Shown here piece by piece: positions 1 to 12,300 of a DNA stretch of 64,000 bases. The notes below the pieces were generated by a model. It made no database searches and was not told the origin of the DNA. It saw only the letters and a list, made by a program, of their open reading frames with translations. The translations under genes and the position numbers were made by a program. Source of the DNA: Mesostigma viride (taxonomy: Eukaryota; Streptophyta; Mesostigmatophyceae; Mesostigmatales; Mesostigmataceae); the NCBI GenBank assembly GCA_009746045.1, contig RPFO01000406.1, positions 699,501 through 763,500 on the forward strand, written 5' to 3'. Numbering within the stretch: position 1 is the stretch's first letter; the number at the start of each line of letters is the position of its first letter.

Positions 1-1
1 C

Positions 2-642
2 GACATCGACAAGCGCCTCAAGGACAACGCCATCGCCATTGAGTGCCTGCAAAACACCGCAGGCCCACCGCCCAGGCGGAGAAGGACCTTGCCGCCCGGC
101 CAGCCCCTGCCGGCCCCGGTGGCGATGCACCTCCCACCCAGACCTGGGCCGCCATGCTGCTGAACCACACCACCTCCACCACCTCCGCCATCGCAGCACA
201 GCTCAAGCAGCAGATGCTCGACCTCCGCGAGGAGGCCGAGCTCGACAAACGCAGCCTTGATGTCATCGTCAAGCACTTCGACCGGCCGCTGGAGAAGACC
301 CCCAAGACCCTTGCCAAGGCGTTTGAGAACACAATCCTTGTCCCCATGGCTCTCAATGGTGAGGTCAAGCCGGGGGTGATCCGCCTTCTCCGCTCGCGGG
401 GTAAGGCTGGCCCCTCCCCCTTGCTCCTCACCTTTGACACCAGGGCGGATAAGCTGGAGTTCCTCAAGCGTCGCAAGCGGCTTGCCGGGGGGACCTCCTA
501 CATGCTGGACGACGACTTGACCATGGCGCAGCAACAACGGCGACGGGAGCTCTGGCCGACCTACCTCCGGCTCCGGCAGACAGAAGGAAAGAAGCCGGTA
601 CACTGGATCAGGGCGGTCATGTACGTCGACCACAAGCCCTAG
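2..642 (+). pseudogene. ORF1-like protein of a LINE element (left end outside window)
   Basis: The C-terminal part of a LINE ORF1-type protein. The readable frame from base 43 to the stop at 642 has a Pro/Ala-rich linker, a TWAAMLL motif, an RRM-like stretch (VIVKHFDRPLEK...) and a basic tail with a DDDLTMAQQQRRREL motif. The same order and motifs recur in the ORF1s at 21246-22639 (SYADLL, DDDLTPAQQQQRRDL) and 36848-38027 (TFADVT, DEDYTPAQLKARSV). From base 2 another frame (DIDKRLKDNAIAIECLQN) is open and seems to be the real upstream coding, so there is a frameshift near 60-70. RNA binding in a retrotransposon RNP is what the family is known for; here it is inferred from the shared architecture only. 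Confidence 0.6.
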
Positions 643-1080
643 CAGGCGACCCCAGCAACCCCAGCAACCCGGCCCTGCCTAGGGAATATATAGTAGTGTA
701 GATTAGTCAGGCTTAGGTGACGTGGCCCACGCCCATGTGCATGTGTGCCTATGATGGGACCCACACCAGATGATGTATTGGCGTTCACGTAGTTAGCCAT
801 GCTTTGCCCATGATGCAGAGAGTTACTCTCGGTTGAGACGCCATACCCTACTAGCCATTGTCTAGCCATGCGCATCTTCCACCCCATGCCAGGCCTCTTT
901 AGGTATGATACATCATGGTGGTGCAGGTGCACCTAGTGCACCCAGAGTAGGTGGCAGTTTACATCCCCCACCTGCAGTTTGTAGCTCAGCCTTCTCAGGG
1001 CTATGTGTTACATATACTCCCAACGGTTACAAATACTCCCAACGGAGATATGTTCTTAATTAATCAATTAATTAATTAAT
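643..1080 (+). mobile_element. 3' UTR and tail of the ORF1-only LINE (family E)
   Basis: Noncoding sequence from the ORF1 stop to a tail of TTAATTAA units at about 1056-1080. Just before the tail lies CTCCCAACGGAG at about 1043-1054, a CTCC/GGAG hairpin with loop CAAC, followed by atatgtt. This closely resembles the 3' end of family A (CTCCCCACGGAGG then catgtt near 43178-43194). No ORF2 or reverse transcriptase lies between ORF1 and the tail. Confidence 0.6.
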
Positions 1081-3320
1081 ATGAAATGCACTGCTGTCGT
1101 TGTGTGCAGTGTATGGTATGCAGTGGGAGCTTGCAGGTAGAACTGTAGAAGCAAAGGAGGCAGGGCTCTACAGGGCACGCAGAAAGATGATGAAAGATGC
1201 ATGCAGAAAAGTGACTTCCACACACAAAATGATTGCCAGCTAAGAGGAAAGCCAAGCATCAAGCCTTGCACTTGGAGTCGCTGCGACCTTCTAGATGGCT
1301 TGTAACCACAAAGGCGGGGATTGATGGCAACCGGTGGCATGGCGCAAACTTAAAACCCAGAAAAAAAAGTAGTGAAGGTACGTATGGAATGGCCGCTTCT
1401 CCAAACTTGCTGTCTGCAGCTCTAAAAACACCAAGGGTCACTGCGTCATTTGTCGTACGGCGACCTCCTCCCCGAAACATGGTCGGTCACGATACACCCG
1501 TGATCAATCACAAACCACCGTATAAGGGACACTAGATTGCCACGCGGTTAGCAATGATATAATTTGCTAGAGAATGCCGGTAAGGGGCTGCTTGCCCGCG
1601 GGGGCGGATCGCACGAACATATGGAGACGATACGAAACCCTACCCACCTTGCCTAGCTATGCCGGTGTACGTACAGCTGGCCCGCTGTTCGCGAACATTG
1701 AAACACCGTAATTGCGCTCTTCTATTTCATGCGCTCCCCAACAGTGATGAACTTCGCGGCCTGAAGCACTGCAGGCCCAAAGTAGGCCCAAAGCAGGCCC
1801 AAAGCAGGCCCAAAGCAGGCCCCAAGCAGGCCCAAAGCAAGCCCGAAGCAAGCCCGAAGCAGGCCATGAGCGTACTCCGCCATCATTGACCGACATGTGG
1901 TCTTGCGTGGGGCGAAGGCCCACCATGGTATATTTCGCGGGAACTCCGGTCTACGCGGGAAAGGGCGCACAGTGACGTAAAGTGAGATACGGAAATACGC
2001 GATCTTCACGATTTGGGTGGCAGGGGCTGGCAGCATCCACTGTACACTTCAAAGTGCCAAACATTAAATTATTTTGCCTGACGAAATAAAATTTATAATT
2101 ACCACAGCGAGCAGGGAGCAGGAGTTTTACGAAAACACGACTCGGATTGCTGATGCAAAATCAACTCGGATTTGTTTTTTTTTTGAGACTGTATCGATGC
2201 TTCATCCTTAATAGATAATTAGCGTCGCTAAACAAGAAAGCTATGGAAGGGATCTGTCTTTCGGTGCCAGCGGTGCGAGCTATGAAGTCTGGGACTTCAA
2301 TGGCGATCTTACAACAATAAGGGGTAACTAAATTTATCAAAAGCACTTCTACGCCGATTAACGTCATTTTACGGGCGTGCATATTGCGCAAGGGTTTCGG
2401 CATGTGCAGGCGGCAACATGCCTTTACCGTCTAGATTGGCGTGAACTAGTGTGATTTAACTGGCATTAAGTCAACATGTTAACCAGGTGGCAGAGGAGAA
2501 CATCTTGTTGCTTGCTCCTGTGTTTGTCGTTTTTGTTTTGCATGCCGGCGGCATCCTGTGCAAGTTTACGATGTATCCTGTGCACGCAGAGTAGGGCCGC
2601 ATGTTCATGATGGCACGAGTGCAGAATTTCCCGTTGCTACAGAGAATGGTCCGTGATGCATTGGCGTCTTGGGACTGAATTCCTGTACAAACGAAAGATG
2701 TTTGCTCGTTGCCCTGTGTTTTCCTGCATACAGATGCTACTATCTGTCTCAGCGATGTCTGACATGGGAACCGTGACATGATCGCCACACAAGCTCGCTT
2801 ACATCCTGCGGAGGCGAAATCCAGTTCGTTATATGTGATGCCGTGATTAGGCGTCGCTGTAATCTGGGGCGCTCGGTGGCGGTCAATCCAGCAATTGCTG
2901 GCAACGAGTACTAATCTCGTATTACAAGGCCACATTTAAGGCTGTTTCTGCGAAGGTGGGTGCAGCTGAGCGCGGTAAACGTGTTTCGTTTGAGCAGCAG
3001 AGCTTTATGTTTAATGCACAATCACATTTGTGCACCTCCGTTTTGAACGATGCTGATGTGGTGTAGATGCGAGTTACATTTTGGGGGAACTGCACTGATA
3101 GCAATATATCCTTCCTTAGATGACGGCCTCCATAAGAGGAGGGCTTGGGCAAAGGCCCCATTACCAATTATTTCCTACATTTTAAGGCGCTCTTGCCTTC
3201 TCTGAGCTTTGTGACTGTGCAAACCTGCTTTTCAGATTGCTCAAGAAAGCAACTTCTTGTCTTCGTGCTTCCATCTGAAATTGTTGGGCACTACTATGTG
3301 GGCTGCGCGCAGTGCCGACC
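1081..3320. other. Intergenic stretch, no convincing gene
   Basis: Small ORFs occur on both strands, but none shows a recognisable motif, splice pattern or sustained composition. The only structure I see is the 11-bp tandem repeat at 1770-1865, listed separately. Confidence 0.4.
1770..1865. repeat. 11-bp tandem repeat (about 8 copies)
   Basis: Direct repeats of the unit aggcccaaagc, with later units drifting to aagcccgaagc. The short ORFs across it on both strands (AQSRPKAGPKQ / FGPALGLLWAC) are by-products of the repeat. Confidence 0.8.
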
Positions 3321-6300
3321 ATGACTTTCGTAGAGCTTAAGAAGGTGGCCGCCTTGAATGCTCCGAACCCCGCGGTAAGGCATGCATGTCAAATGGATTC
3401 TAGAGAGCTAGACAGATCTAGCTCAGGACAGTGTTAAGAGCACTGTGCGCTGGCATGCTGGCAAACTCCCTGGCTGCAAGACGTCTACAAGGTCCTTTCC
3501 CTTCCGGTGGCATATAGCTCAACTTAATGTTCTCCTTCAGGTGACAGAAACTCTAAACCCCAGTGCAATAAATAATAGTTAAGTTTGTGCTTTGGCTAGC
3601 TAATGCTTGCGCGTGCTTGATTGTGCTGAATCACTGCTACAGCAACGTTTTGTGAGCTTCTTTTAATGGTTGCAACATATCTGCGCAGCCAGTTGGTTGC
3701 GGACACGGCTTCCAAACCATTGTAGTTCGTTTTAAGTCACTCAATGGTTTTGCAGGATACTTGACAAACAGTGATATTTAGCCAGGCTGATGAAGGCAAG
3801 TAGTCTTTTTGTCTTGTCTTATGCTGTTGTTAACTTACACTTGTTAACTAATATATGTGTTTGTTCGTTATCTAATATGTTTGTGAGTAATCCCAACCCA
3901 CCCGATGTGTTGACCATGCAAAACCGCTGTCATGGGCATTGCCAGGCATCGTATCCACAATGATTGGATTAATTATACAACTGACACGAGTTTACCTGTC
4001 AAGCTGAGCACCGCACATGGTGGTTCGCTCCCCCATGTTTTTTGGGGGGGTGGGGGCGCCATGATGCCACTGGCTTTCTTGTGTTTGCACCCTGTCTTGT
4101 CATATCAGTGCTTCAGAGGTTAACTGCCAAGGAGGGAGCAGTATCCTTGTGCACCAGAAATAATGTCACCATTGATCTTGATTGCTTCTGTTGTTGTTGT
4201 TTTTCTCGATCCCTAGAGCTGTCGGTACCCATCTAGAATATGCAACAGGCAAGCGTGTCCCTTCACAAACTTGCCTTGGACCTGCTCAGTGCCTTCCTTC
4301 ACGATGCCCACAAACCGGAGTGCTGGTTCGTCACGCAGCATCTCACGCAGCGCATAACAAGTTTAGCTGCCTCTGGTTGACCTGGTTGCACCTATTTGCA
4401 ACGCTTTATCACGCGAAGCAGGTGAAAATGAGCAACATAGATGAGGCTGTTGTGGTGATATTCCCATGCATGATTCATGCTCAAAGTTACAGGATATGTC
4501 AGTTGTGGCATTTGCATCGCTATACCTGATATGCATGGCCTTTTTTATGCTTTTCTGCCAGCATCACCTACACATACCCTGCAGCCTACAGACACCATTT
4601 TCCTGATTCATCCAGGTTTTGAACTGTAGCGTGATGACAAGCTTGCTCGTGCTCACAACCCAACAATGCCTGGTTGTCACCGTTGGTCCTGTTCATGCTG
4701 ATGACTATGGCCCACTAATTGTGCAGACCGGAATGGCAGCACTTCATCTTGCTTGCTCACAGAGCGATGTGGAGATGATCAAGCTTCTCATCGAGGGCGG
4801 AGCCGACCTGAATTCAAAAGATAAGGTACCTTTGCTGGCCAAGAAGAGTCTGAGAACGTTGGGCAGCCTAATTGATAGAAAACAGTGGTGCTCGTTAAAT
4901 GGTTATTCCTAATCATGTGGCCTATGTGCACCTGTATGTGTTGCCAAACTCATGGCTATGGCATGCTACCGTGCAGATGGGGATGACACCGCTTCACCGC
5001 TCGACGGCCGATGCGAAGGCGATGAAGTTGCTGGTGGATGGGGGGGCCGACCTGAACATAGAAGACCAGGTAAGCGGCATGAAATATGGCCATGTACATG
5101 AGAATTATGGGCATGCCAGGAGTCACAATTCGTTTGGGGGTTTTCAAGTCTCAATTATATCAAGGCTCAGCATGATACCTTGAGGCATCATGCTGTGGGT
5201 CATCCCAAGTGCCTCGGTTTAGGGTTCTCAATCCTACATAATGTTACATGACCTGTCTGGATCTCACTCTTTTGCATGTGGTGACCATGGCCATGGCTCA
5301 GCTACCGCCCTACCTCTTTCTCCTTGATGGCTAGCTCGCGTCCAACTGGTACCGAGACCGCGTCATGAAGTTGCTGGGCAGCCTCCTTCCCAGCTGCGAG
5401 GCTGATGTGGACCACCGCATCTCCCTCGCCTGGCACGCTTTACGCCAATACCGGGCCCTGTGGCGCAAGCCCCTGGGCAAGATCGAGAAACAGGACCTGT
5501 TTAAGGTCCTCGTCCTTCCTGTTCTCACGTATGGGGCCGAGACGTGGACCCTCACCGCCGACCTGGCCCGCAAGCTGGACGGCGCGGTCACTAACATGCT
5601 GCGATCCATTTTCCGAGTAGGCTATGCTGCTCATGTTCGCAATGAGGACCTGTACCTTGGAGTGCCATATATCACCAGCACCATCAAGCAGTGGCGCCTG
5701 CAGCTAGTAGGGCACTTAGCTCGCACCAACCAGGTAGACACCTCACGTGGCCCCCCCGCGGGACTGCGCCCAGCTCAGCCTGGCCGGCACCTCCTGACGT
5801 GGGCCGGGCCCCGTGATGCTAGACGCCGCGAGGCCCCCACCTTCAAAGAACAGCTCGTAGAGGACATGGGGGGCCTAGGCCTCTCCGTGATTTGGAAAAA
5901 GATGATGGACAAGGCCAAGTGGGCTCAGGTCATAGAGGACAACTAGCCCCCCCCCGTGGGGAAGCGCCCGCGTGTGCAAACATACGGGAAGCGCACCAGA
6001 CAGGTCCCCTAGGGTAGAATTGATGTTGATAGATTAGATGTTGTAGATAGCCGTTGTAGATAGATTAGACCGGTAGAACTGTTTGCACCCATCCATCCAT
6101 CCATCCATCCATCCATCCATCGGGGTTAATGCTCCGTGACTCCCCAACGGGAGCACGAGTCTAATTAATTAATTAGTTAATTAATGGCTTGCATGCTGCT
6201 CTGCAGACCGGGAAGACAGCGCTTCACTATGCGTCTTGGAGTGGCCATGCAAGCGCAGTGAAGATGCTGGTGGATGGTGGGGCAGACCTGAACATACAAG

Positions 6301-9300
6301 ACCAGGTAAGCGGTGTAATATGGTAGCCCGCAAGGCGACCGGCCATGGGAAAGTATGGAGTGCATATGGAGTGGTGCCCACGCAGCTTGTGTGCATGGTG
6401 TTTGTGTAGTTTGTTTGCCAGGCCGTCTCCCTGTTTACCCTGCCTTCCTTGAATTCCCCATCTTGCTCAGCCACCATTTTGTAATGTGATCCCTGCTTTT
6501 GATGCCACAGTTGCTAGATGGGAAAAGATGCTAAATTTCCTGCCACGCATTTTTAATTGCCTTGTTTGAAGCTTGAATAGTTTTTTTTTTTTCAAAATGC
6601 AGCTTGGGGGAAACATACTTCTGATTTTGCAATGTGACAAAAGGAGGTAACTTGAAGGCTACCAAAAGAGTCGGTGTTATCAATAGCCTGGCATCAGCCT
6701 GACATGCATAATAATGCTTCAATGCCCGTTGTGCTGTTGTTCCGCAAATGCTAGCTCAGAAGAGTTTGTTTATTCGGTACTAACCTTGGTGTACGTGCCA
6801 TTCCTGATCCTTACATGGTCAGTGTATACCGCAATCACAGTACGCAGGCCAGCGCACAGGCCTGCCTATAGGTTCTGGTGGGCCAGGCTGTCTTTTTGGC
6901 AGATTTATTGTTCCATTGATTTATTCCATTCAGAAAGGGCTATTCAGTGCCCGCATTGGCAGTTATGATTAGGGGGACAGTTTCGGTAGGGAAAATACCT
7001 GGACTAGTTATTAGCTGGATTATTTTTGTTGCCAGCTGGAAACCAAGGGGTTCAACCAAACAAAAAAACCAAATAGTTTGATTAATAAAGTACAGTGAAA
7101 TGCAGTTGTTTGGTTGAAGTACAGTTGTTGAAGCCACTCTGAAATGAAATTAACATGTCATTTTGTACATTGGGACGGCTTCTTTAGTTGCTCCAGCAAA
7201 CCTGGCAACAGACCTTGCATGCGATTGGTTTTATTGTCTCTTTGTCTGCTTAGTTGTGTCAATCAGTCAATTTGGAAGATCTGAAATTAAATATCTAACT
7301 TCTTTTTGTTTCACTGTACGTAGGTGACCAACCCTTGAAAGTAATAGTATAGTAGTAGTATAGATTTTGTAAAACTATCCATGCTGACACTGTACTTGAA
7401 TTTGGTCTAAGTTTTAGCGGGCATGGTATATTGGTGGTGCCATTGGGACATGTAATTGACATTCAAAGATCTGAAGGCTTTATTGACACGTGAAGCTTTT
7501 CACATCGTTGTCAGTGGGTCATCTACTCATATGCTAGCAGCCAGGTGTCGATCAATTGAACCTGGCTTGCTAATGTAGTGTTTCAAGGACCTGCTGTTTC
7601 CATTTTTGGATTTTACACCCAGGATGGCAAAACTGCGCTTTTTGCAGCGTGCACACAACAAAAGTGGGACGTGATCAGCATGCTGATCAAGGATGGAGCG
7701 GACGTGACCGTAAGAAATAAGGTACTGATCTGTGTGTTGGCTGTTTTGGTGTCGCATGGAGTCCTGGTACACTATGTAGTAATGTTTGTTTTAGAGAATC
7801 GTCCCATGTGTGTTCTTCTTTTACTTGCTGCCGTCCAGCTGTAATTCGTGCCTGTCGCTTGCTTCCTTGCTCTGTTACCGACTGGCTGTGAATAACCACT
7901 CCTTGGGGTGCGCTATTCTCTTTTCCCCGTCATTTGCCGTATAGGTTATGTACCAGGATGTGTGTGGCTCCTATGGTGAGCCAGAAATTGGGTTTCGTCT
8001 AATAGAACTTGCAGGAAGGCATGAAAGAAGGCTGGCTACAGTTTTTTCGATTGCTTAAAGAAGGGCACATATATTATTTCCACAATTATCTAAAGAGCTG
8101 GCTAGTTTATGCGCGGAAATGATGTGAGGACTTGGTTAAAAAAGAGGGAGTAGCTCTGTATCTGGGAATTTTTTGTGTATGGGATGACAAGCATTGTGGT
8201 TTTTGAACATAGTTTCTTATAGTGAGAGGGAAAAATAGCCGCTACAGCTTAGGTTAAACAGTTTGATGTGACGAACTTTCCGAGGCCTGTCGGATACGTG
8301 GTGGCGATGAAAGAGGCCAGTTTTCTGGCCAGGTCTGGAATATCGTGTTATTATGTTCCCACTACGTGTAGGTTTTTGTTATGTGTAGATCCTAGATCTT
8401 AGATTGTTTTTCCATGCATGATGTGATCGAAGAGCCCGGGCATTCTAATTATGATGCCGGCAAGTAAGGCGCCCATTTGCGTCTTGTTTTAAGGCAAAAA
8501 AAGAGGCGAACAAACGTCCTCCGGGGCAAGTCACGACGCCACAAGATGAGATAAGCAAACGCGCCTAGTTAAGATCGCCCTCTCTTCTTTTCCTGCCCAT
8601 CCTCCCTGTGTTTTTGTGTAAGGCTGGCATTTTGACAAGCGGTCTTCTCATGAGCAGCGGTGGCCGGGATTCTGGCCTGTCGTTTGTATGTGTTCCACTC
8701 ATTTTAAAAAAGAGTCTTGCTACCCTGGAGATCTGCAGTTAGTAGAATATAGGAAACTAGTGTGACCCGCTGGCTTCGCCCAGCCCAAAGCAGTCACTTT
8801 TTGGCGGTAGAGAGACCATGGAGGGACTGCCCGCTGCCCGCTGCCCGCTGCCCGCTGCGCCCGCTGCCCGCTACGCATAGTTCGTAGTAGCGTGCTCCTT
8901 CGCTGCGCTCCGGAGAGGAATCATGACGGTCTCCTTCGCTTGGTGGTCAGTAGGTCCGCTTCTGTAGTATTGGCAGTCAGTTTGTCCTCCCCTTTTTTGA
9001 TTGGTCGGGAAGTTGGGATGCCCTGAATAGTGGCGGATGGCGTTTTATTGCTGAATTAGTAAATAGGGTGTATGCTGAGCAAGGGAAGTTAGTTAATAAC
9101 CATATTGTCATGCCTCCGCATATGGTTGTATGCGTTATGCCCTTCTTCCCTTGCCTGTTGTCATGCGCAGGCCGGTAACACGGTACTCATGGAGCTGGCA
9201 AAAGATTTTGCCTCCACGGCTCGTCGGGTCATGGCATCTGACACTGCCATCTTTTCCCAACTTGTTTCAGCTGGAGCCATGGGGCAGGTACGTTCTTGCA

Positions 9301-12300
9301 GACAAGCGCTTGGCATATAGGCACAAGAGATAGGCCATTTCTAATGAAACAGAAGCTCTATCAGGTAGACAGCAGACTCTGTGACAGTGTTCCAGGCATG
9401 CAACCACTGTCCGAGTTGAGAATTGTTGCCATGGTAGGACTGCAACCTCAGGGTCAGCCGCAGTACTCACAAAACATTGAAATGGCCTTTTTAAAACATA
9501 AATTATGGCCCATGACAAGTTTATAGTCAGATTGGCCTAGGGTTGGATCCCACCACTCCCCAGGATGTGTCTGGCTATTGGTGGAGCAGTTGAGTAAAAA
9601 TGAAAAGTTTACATGGTATTCCCTGTTGAAGTTAACTCCAGATCCAAGGCCAAAACTGGTCACATACACCACTTGCACTTGCCTAGAAACAACAATTCAA
9701 CTCAGATGGTGTTGTAACTTTGCAGCCGTGACGAATAACACTTGTTTTGACCTTGTACAAAGTTCTAGAGCATCTGGAGCCCTAATAAGTGACAAATGCT
9801 AGCAAAATTTTGCTAGCATTAGTCATAAATGGCAATTTTTAATCAATATTAAATCCAAATCATATCAGAATGACACCCAAACCTATTATCATAATGCCAG
9901 CACCTGACACAGGGTCCCAAAAGTTCATCAGTGCAAAAATTCAGATCATACGGAGCCAAAAATGGTGACATTTGCCAGCATTTGTCACCATGTTTTGCTC
10001 TTTTTTCACAACTTCAACAACACAAACCACCAAAACACTTCCCAAGCTAGGGCACAGCATGTTAAATCTTTGCAGGCAACTCAAGAATGACTAGTGCAAT
10101 CAGTGTGCACAATTTCGGGGCTTGTGAATGCCTGAGTGGTGACCATTGCTAGCAGAATGCATAATTTTAAGGTAGACATTGCAAGTATGCCACAAAGCTG
10201 TGATGTGCAGTGCACGTCCATATAAACCCCATGACGCCATACCTATAAACTACTTGGCAAAACGGGAACATCAAGGTTGCCGAGCGAACGGTGAAGTGAC
10301 ACCCAGCCGCTGGCACATGTCACCTGGCATCCACGTATGCTCACGTGATATGGTATTGGCATATCCCATGTCTCCATCTCTTGTGCTTGGTGCGCACCGA
10401 GCCACCCATGCAGCCCCCCACCCATCCCTTTCTGGCCTTGCTTTGCTTTGCATGCATCACCACAAAACATCAAATTTAATCTAATATGTGTGCTAGCTCT
10501 ATACGGTGGAATAAGACAGACTTGTCTACCAGATGGCCACATGGCCATCTGTATGCTAGGGTGAGCGAACTATGTGAACTTGCAGGGCCAGCCCACAGCA
10601 GCTGTGCCCCTGCTCTACCCACATGGCTAACAGCCGAAAAATACGTAGGACATGCAAAAAAGAAAACTCAACTACAGGTCTAGCTATGGGGGTAGTTTGT
10701 CCCAACCCAGGTTCGCCCTCGGGTTAGTTAAGCCATTTCCCCCCTGACCTCCCACGCAGGTCTGAGGTCAGTTGATAGCTAAAAGACGAGAGATGAAGAC
10801 AGGAAGACGTCAAAACACGACGCCACCGAAGTGGCGCCGAAAAGCCGCTGGATCAAAACCCAGGGCCTGAGCCCAAAGGGCAGGCGGGATGTCCCGCCCC
10901 AGGAGGCTGCGGTGGAGGCCAATGTAGCGCGTGACCGAGAGGGGCAAAGCCCACCGGCTGCGCCGCTGAATGGCCTCCGGCGATTCGCCAGCGATGGCGT
11001 CGTGCGTCGCCCCCCTATCCCGGACGCTGTGAAAAGAAAACATCCCCGGGATGCCCATGCGGGCCTGCACAGCCTCCCACTGCTGCCTAGCCTGGCTGTA
11101 CGTTAAGCCCCGAAAGAGGAGTGCATCCGGGGGCTGGCCAGCCGTCAGGCGTCGCAGGAGCCACAAAGAAAGTGGATCCCGGACGAGGACGTGCTGGGCC
11201 GCCCCCTGCGCAGTTTTGGGGTTGCGCAGCACAAGGGCACCGATCGTGGGCCCTGGCTCGAGAAGGGGGTGGCCAGGATGGGCCACATCCTGAACCCGCA
11301 GCCCTAGCGCCTCGCTAATGCGTAAATACTGCTGGAAAGCAATAATGATTAACACACTCAAATGCACCTGTCAACGTGAAACTAGCAACAGGGCAGTGAA
11401 ATAGCGGAGGCGCCAGGGCATAGGCGGAGGCCTGACAGCCGGAACAAGCCGCTGCCAACCTGCTAGCAGGCGGTCCGTCAGTACCCAGTTCCGAACAATG
11501 TCGGGGAAGAACAGGTGCAGACAGGCCTTGGCGTGCTGGCATAAGGTACGCCCCCGCCCACCTCGGGCATGGTAGACAGCAGAAATCCACTCACAGAAAA
11601 TGGCTTCCGCTTCAGCTGGGTCGACGGGGCCAGGTGGCGCCCACGCCATGATCATCAGAAACTTCTGGAGCCTTCTAATGGCTCGCACCGTAGCAGTCTC
11701 CGTACAAGAACAGCAAGTACGAAGTAGCACTGTCAAACGGGAATATTGCATAAGAACTAGGGTGGCTGACTCCCGGTCGTCGAGCCCCTTGTGTTCGAAA
11801 CCCGGTTGACGCACTACCACTTCGCAAACGTAAAAATGTTGACGATTTACCCCAAAGTGTTGACGTGCAATGGTGAATTTTAGTTTTTCCGTCAACTTTT
11901 GACGAAATCGTCACGTTAGCAGAAGCACTGATCGAAAATCGCACGTGTTGAAGTTTTTAGGTACATCATAACACACGAGCTCAGATATGGCGTCCAGAAT
12001 TTCATCTCCTCATGTGATGGAGACTTTGAGACACGTACCACCGAGAAATCTGGTTTTCGCGAAAAAAAATAATTTGTCCCGTTCAATGCCCTCGTCGCAA
12101 TCACAGCGCATCATCCCAATATTATTCCATGCATAGACCGTGATGTAAGTTTCGTTTTGACACCTCGAGCGGCTGCAAGGACGCAAGTTTCAAAACGCCA
12201 GCTGATGCTCGACCGCCATGGGTGGTTTTGTCGCTTTCGTCTCTCGTGTGGCGGGGAATATCAAGATCATGGACGAAATCCGGACAATGATTTGTGTAAA

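Noticed and set aside
2471-2935. 154-codon minus-strand ORF
   Set aside because: No motif, no splice or neighbour support, and composition like the surrounding noncoding DNA.
11765-11815. tRNA-like stretch with a B-box-like word (tgttcgaaaccc)
   Set aside because: The T arm does not pair, and no anticodon arm or acceptor stem can be drawn. It may be a tRNA-derived remnant at most.
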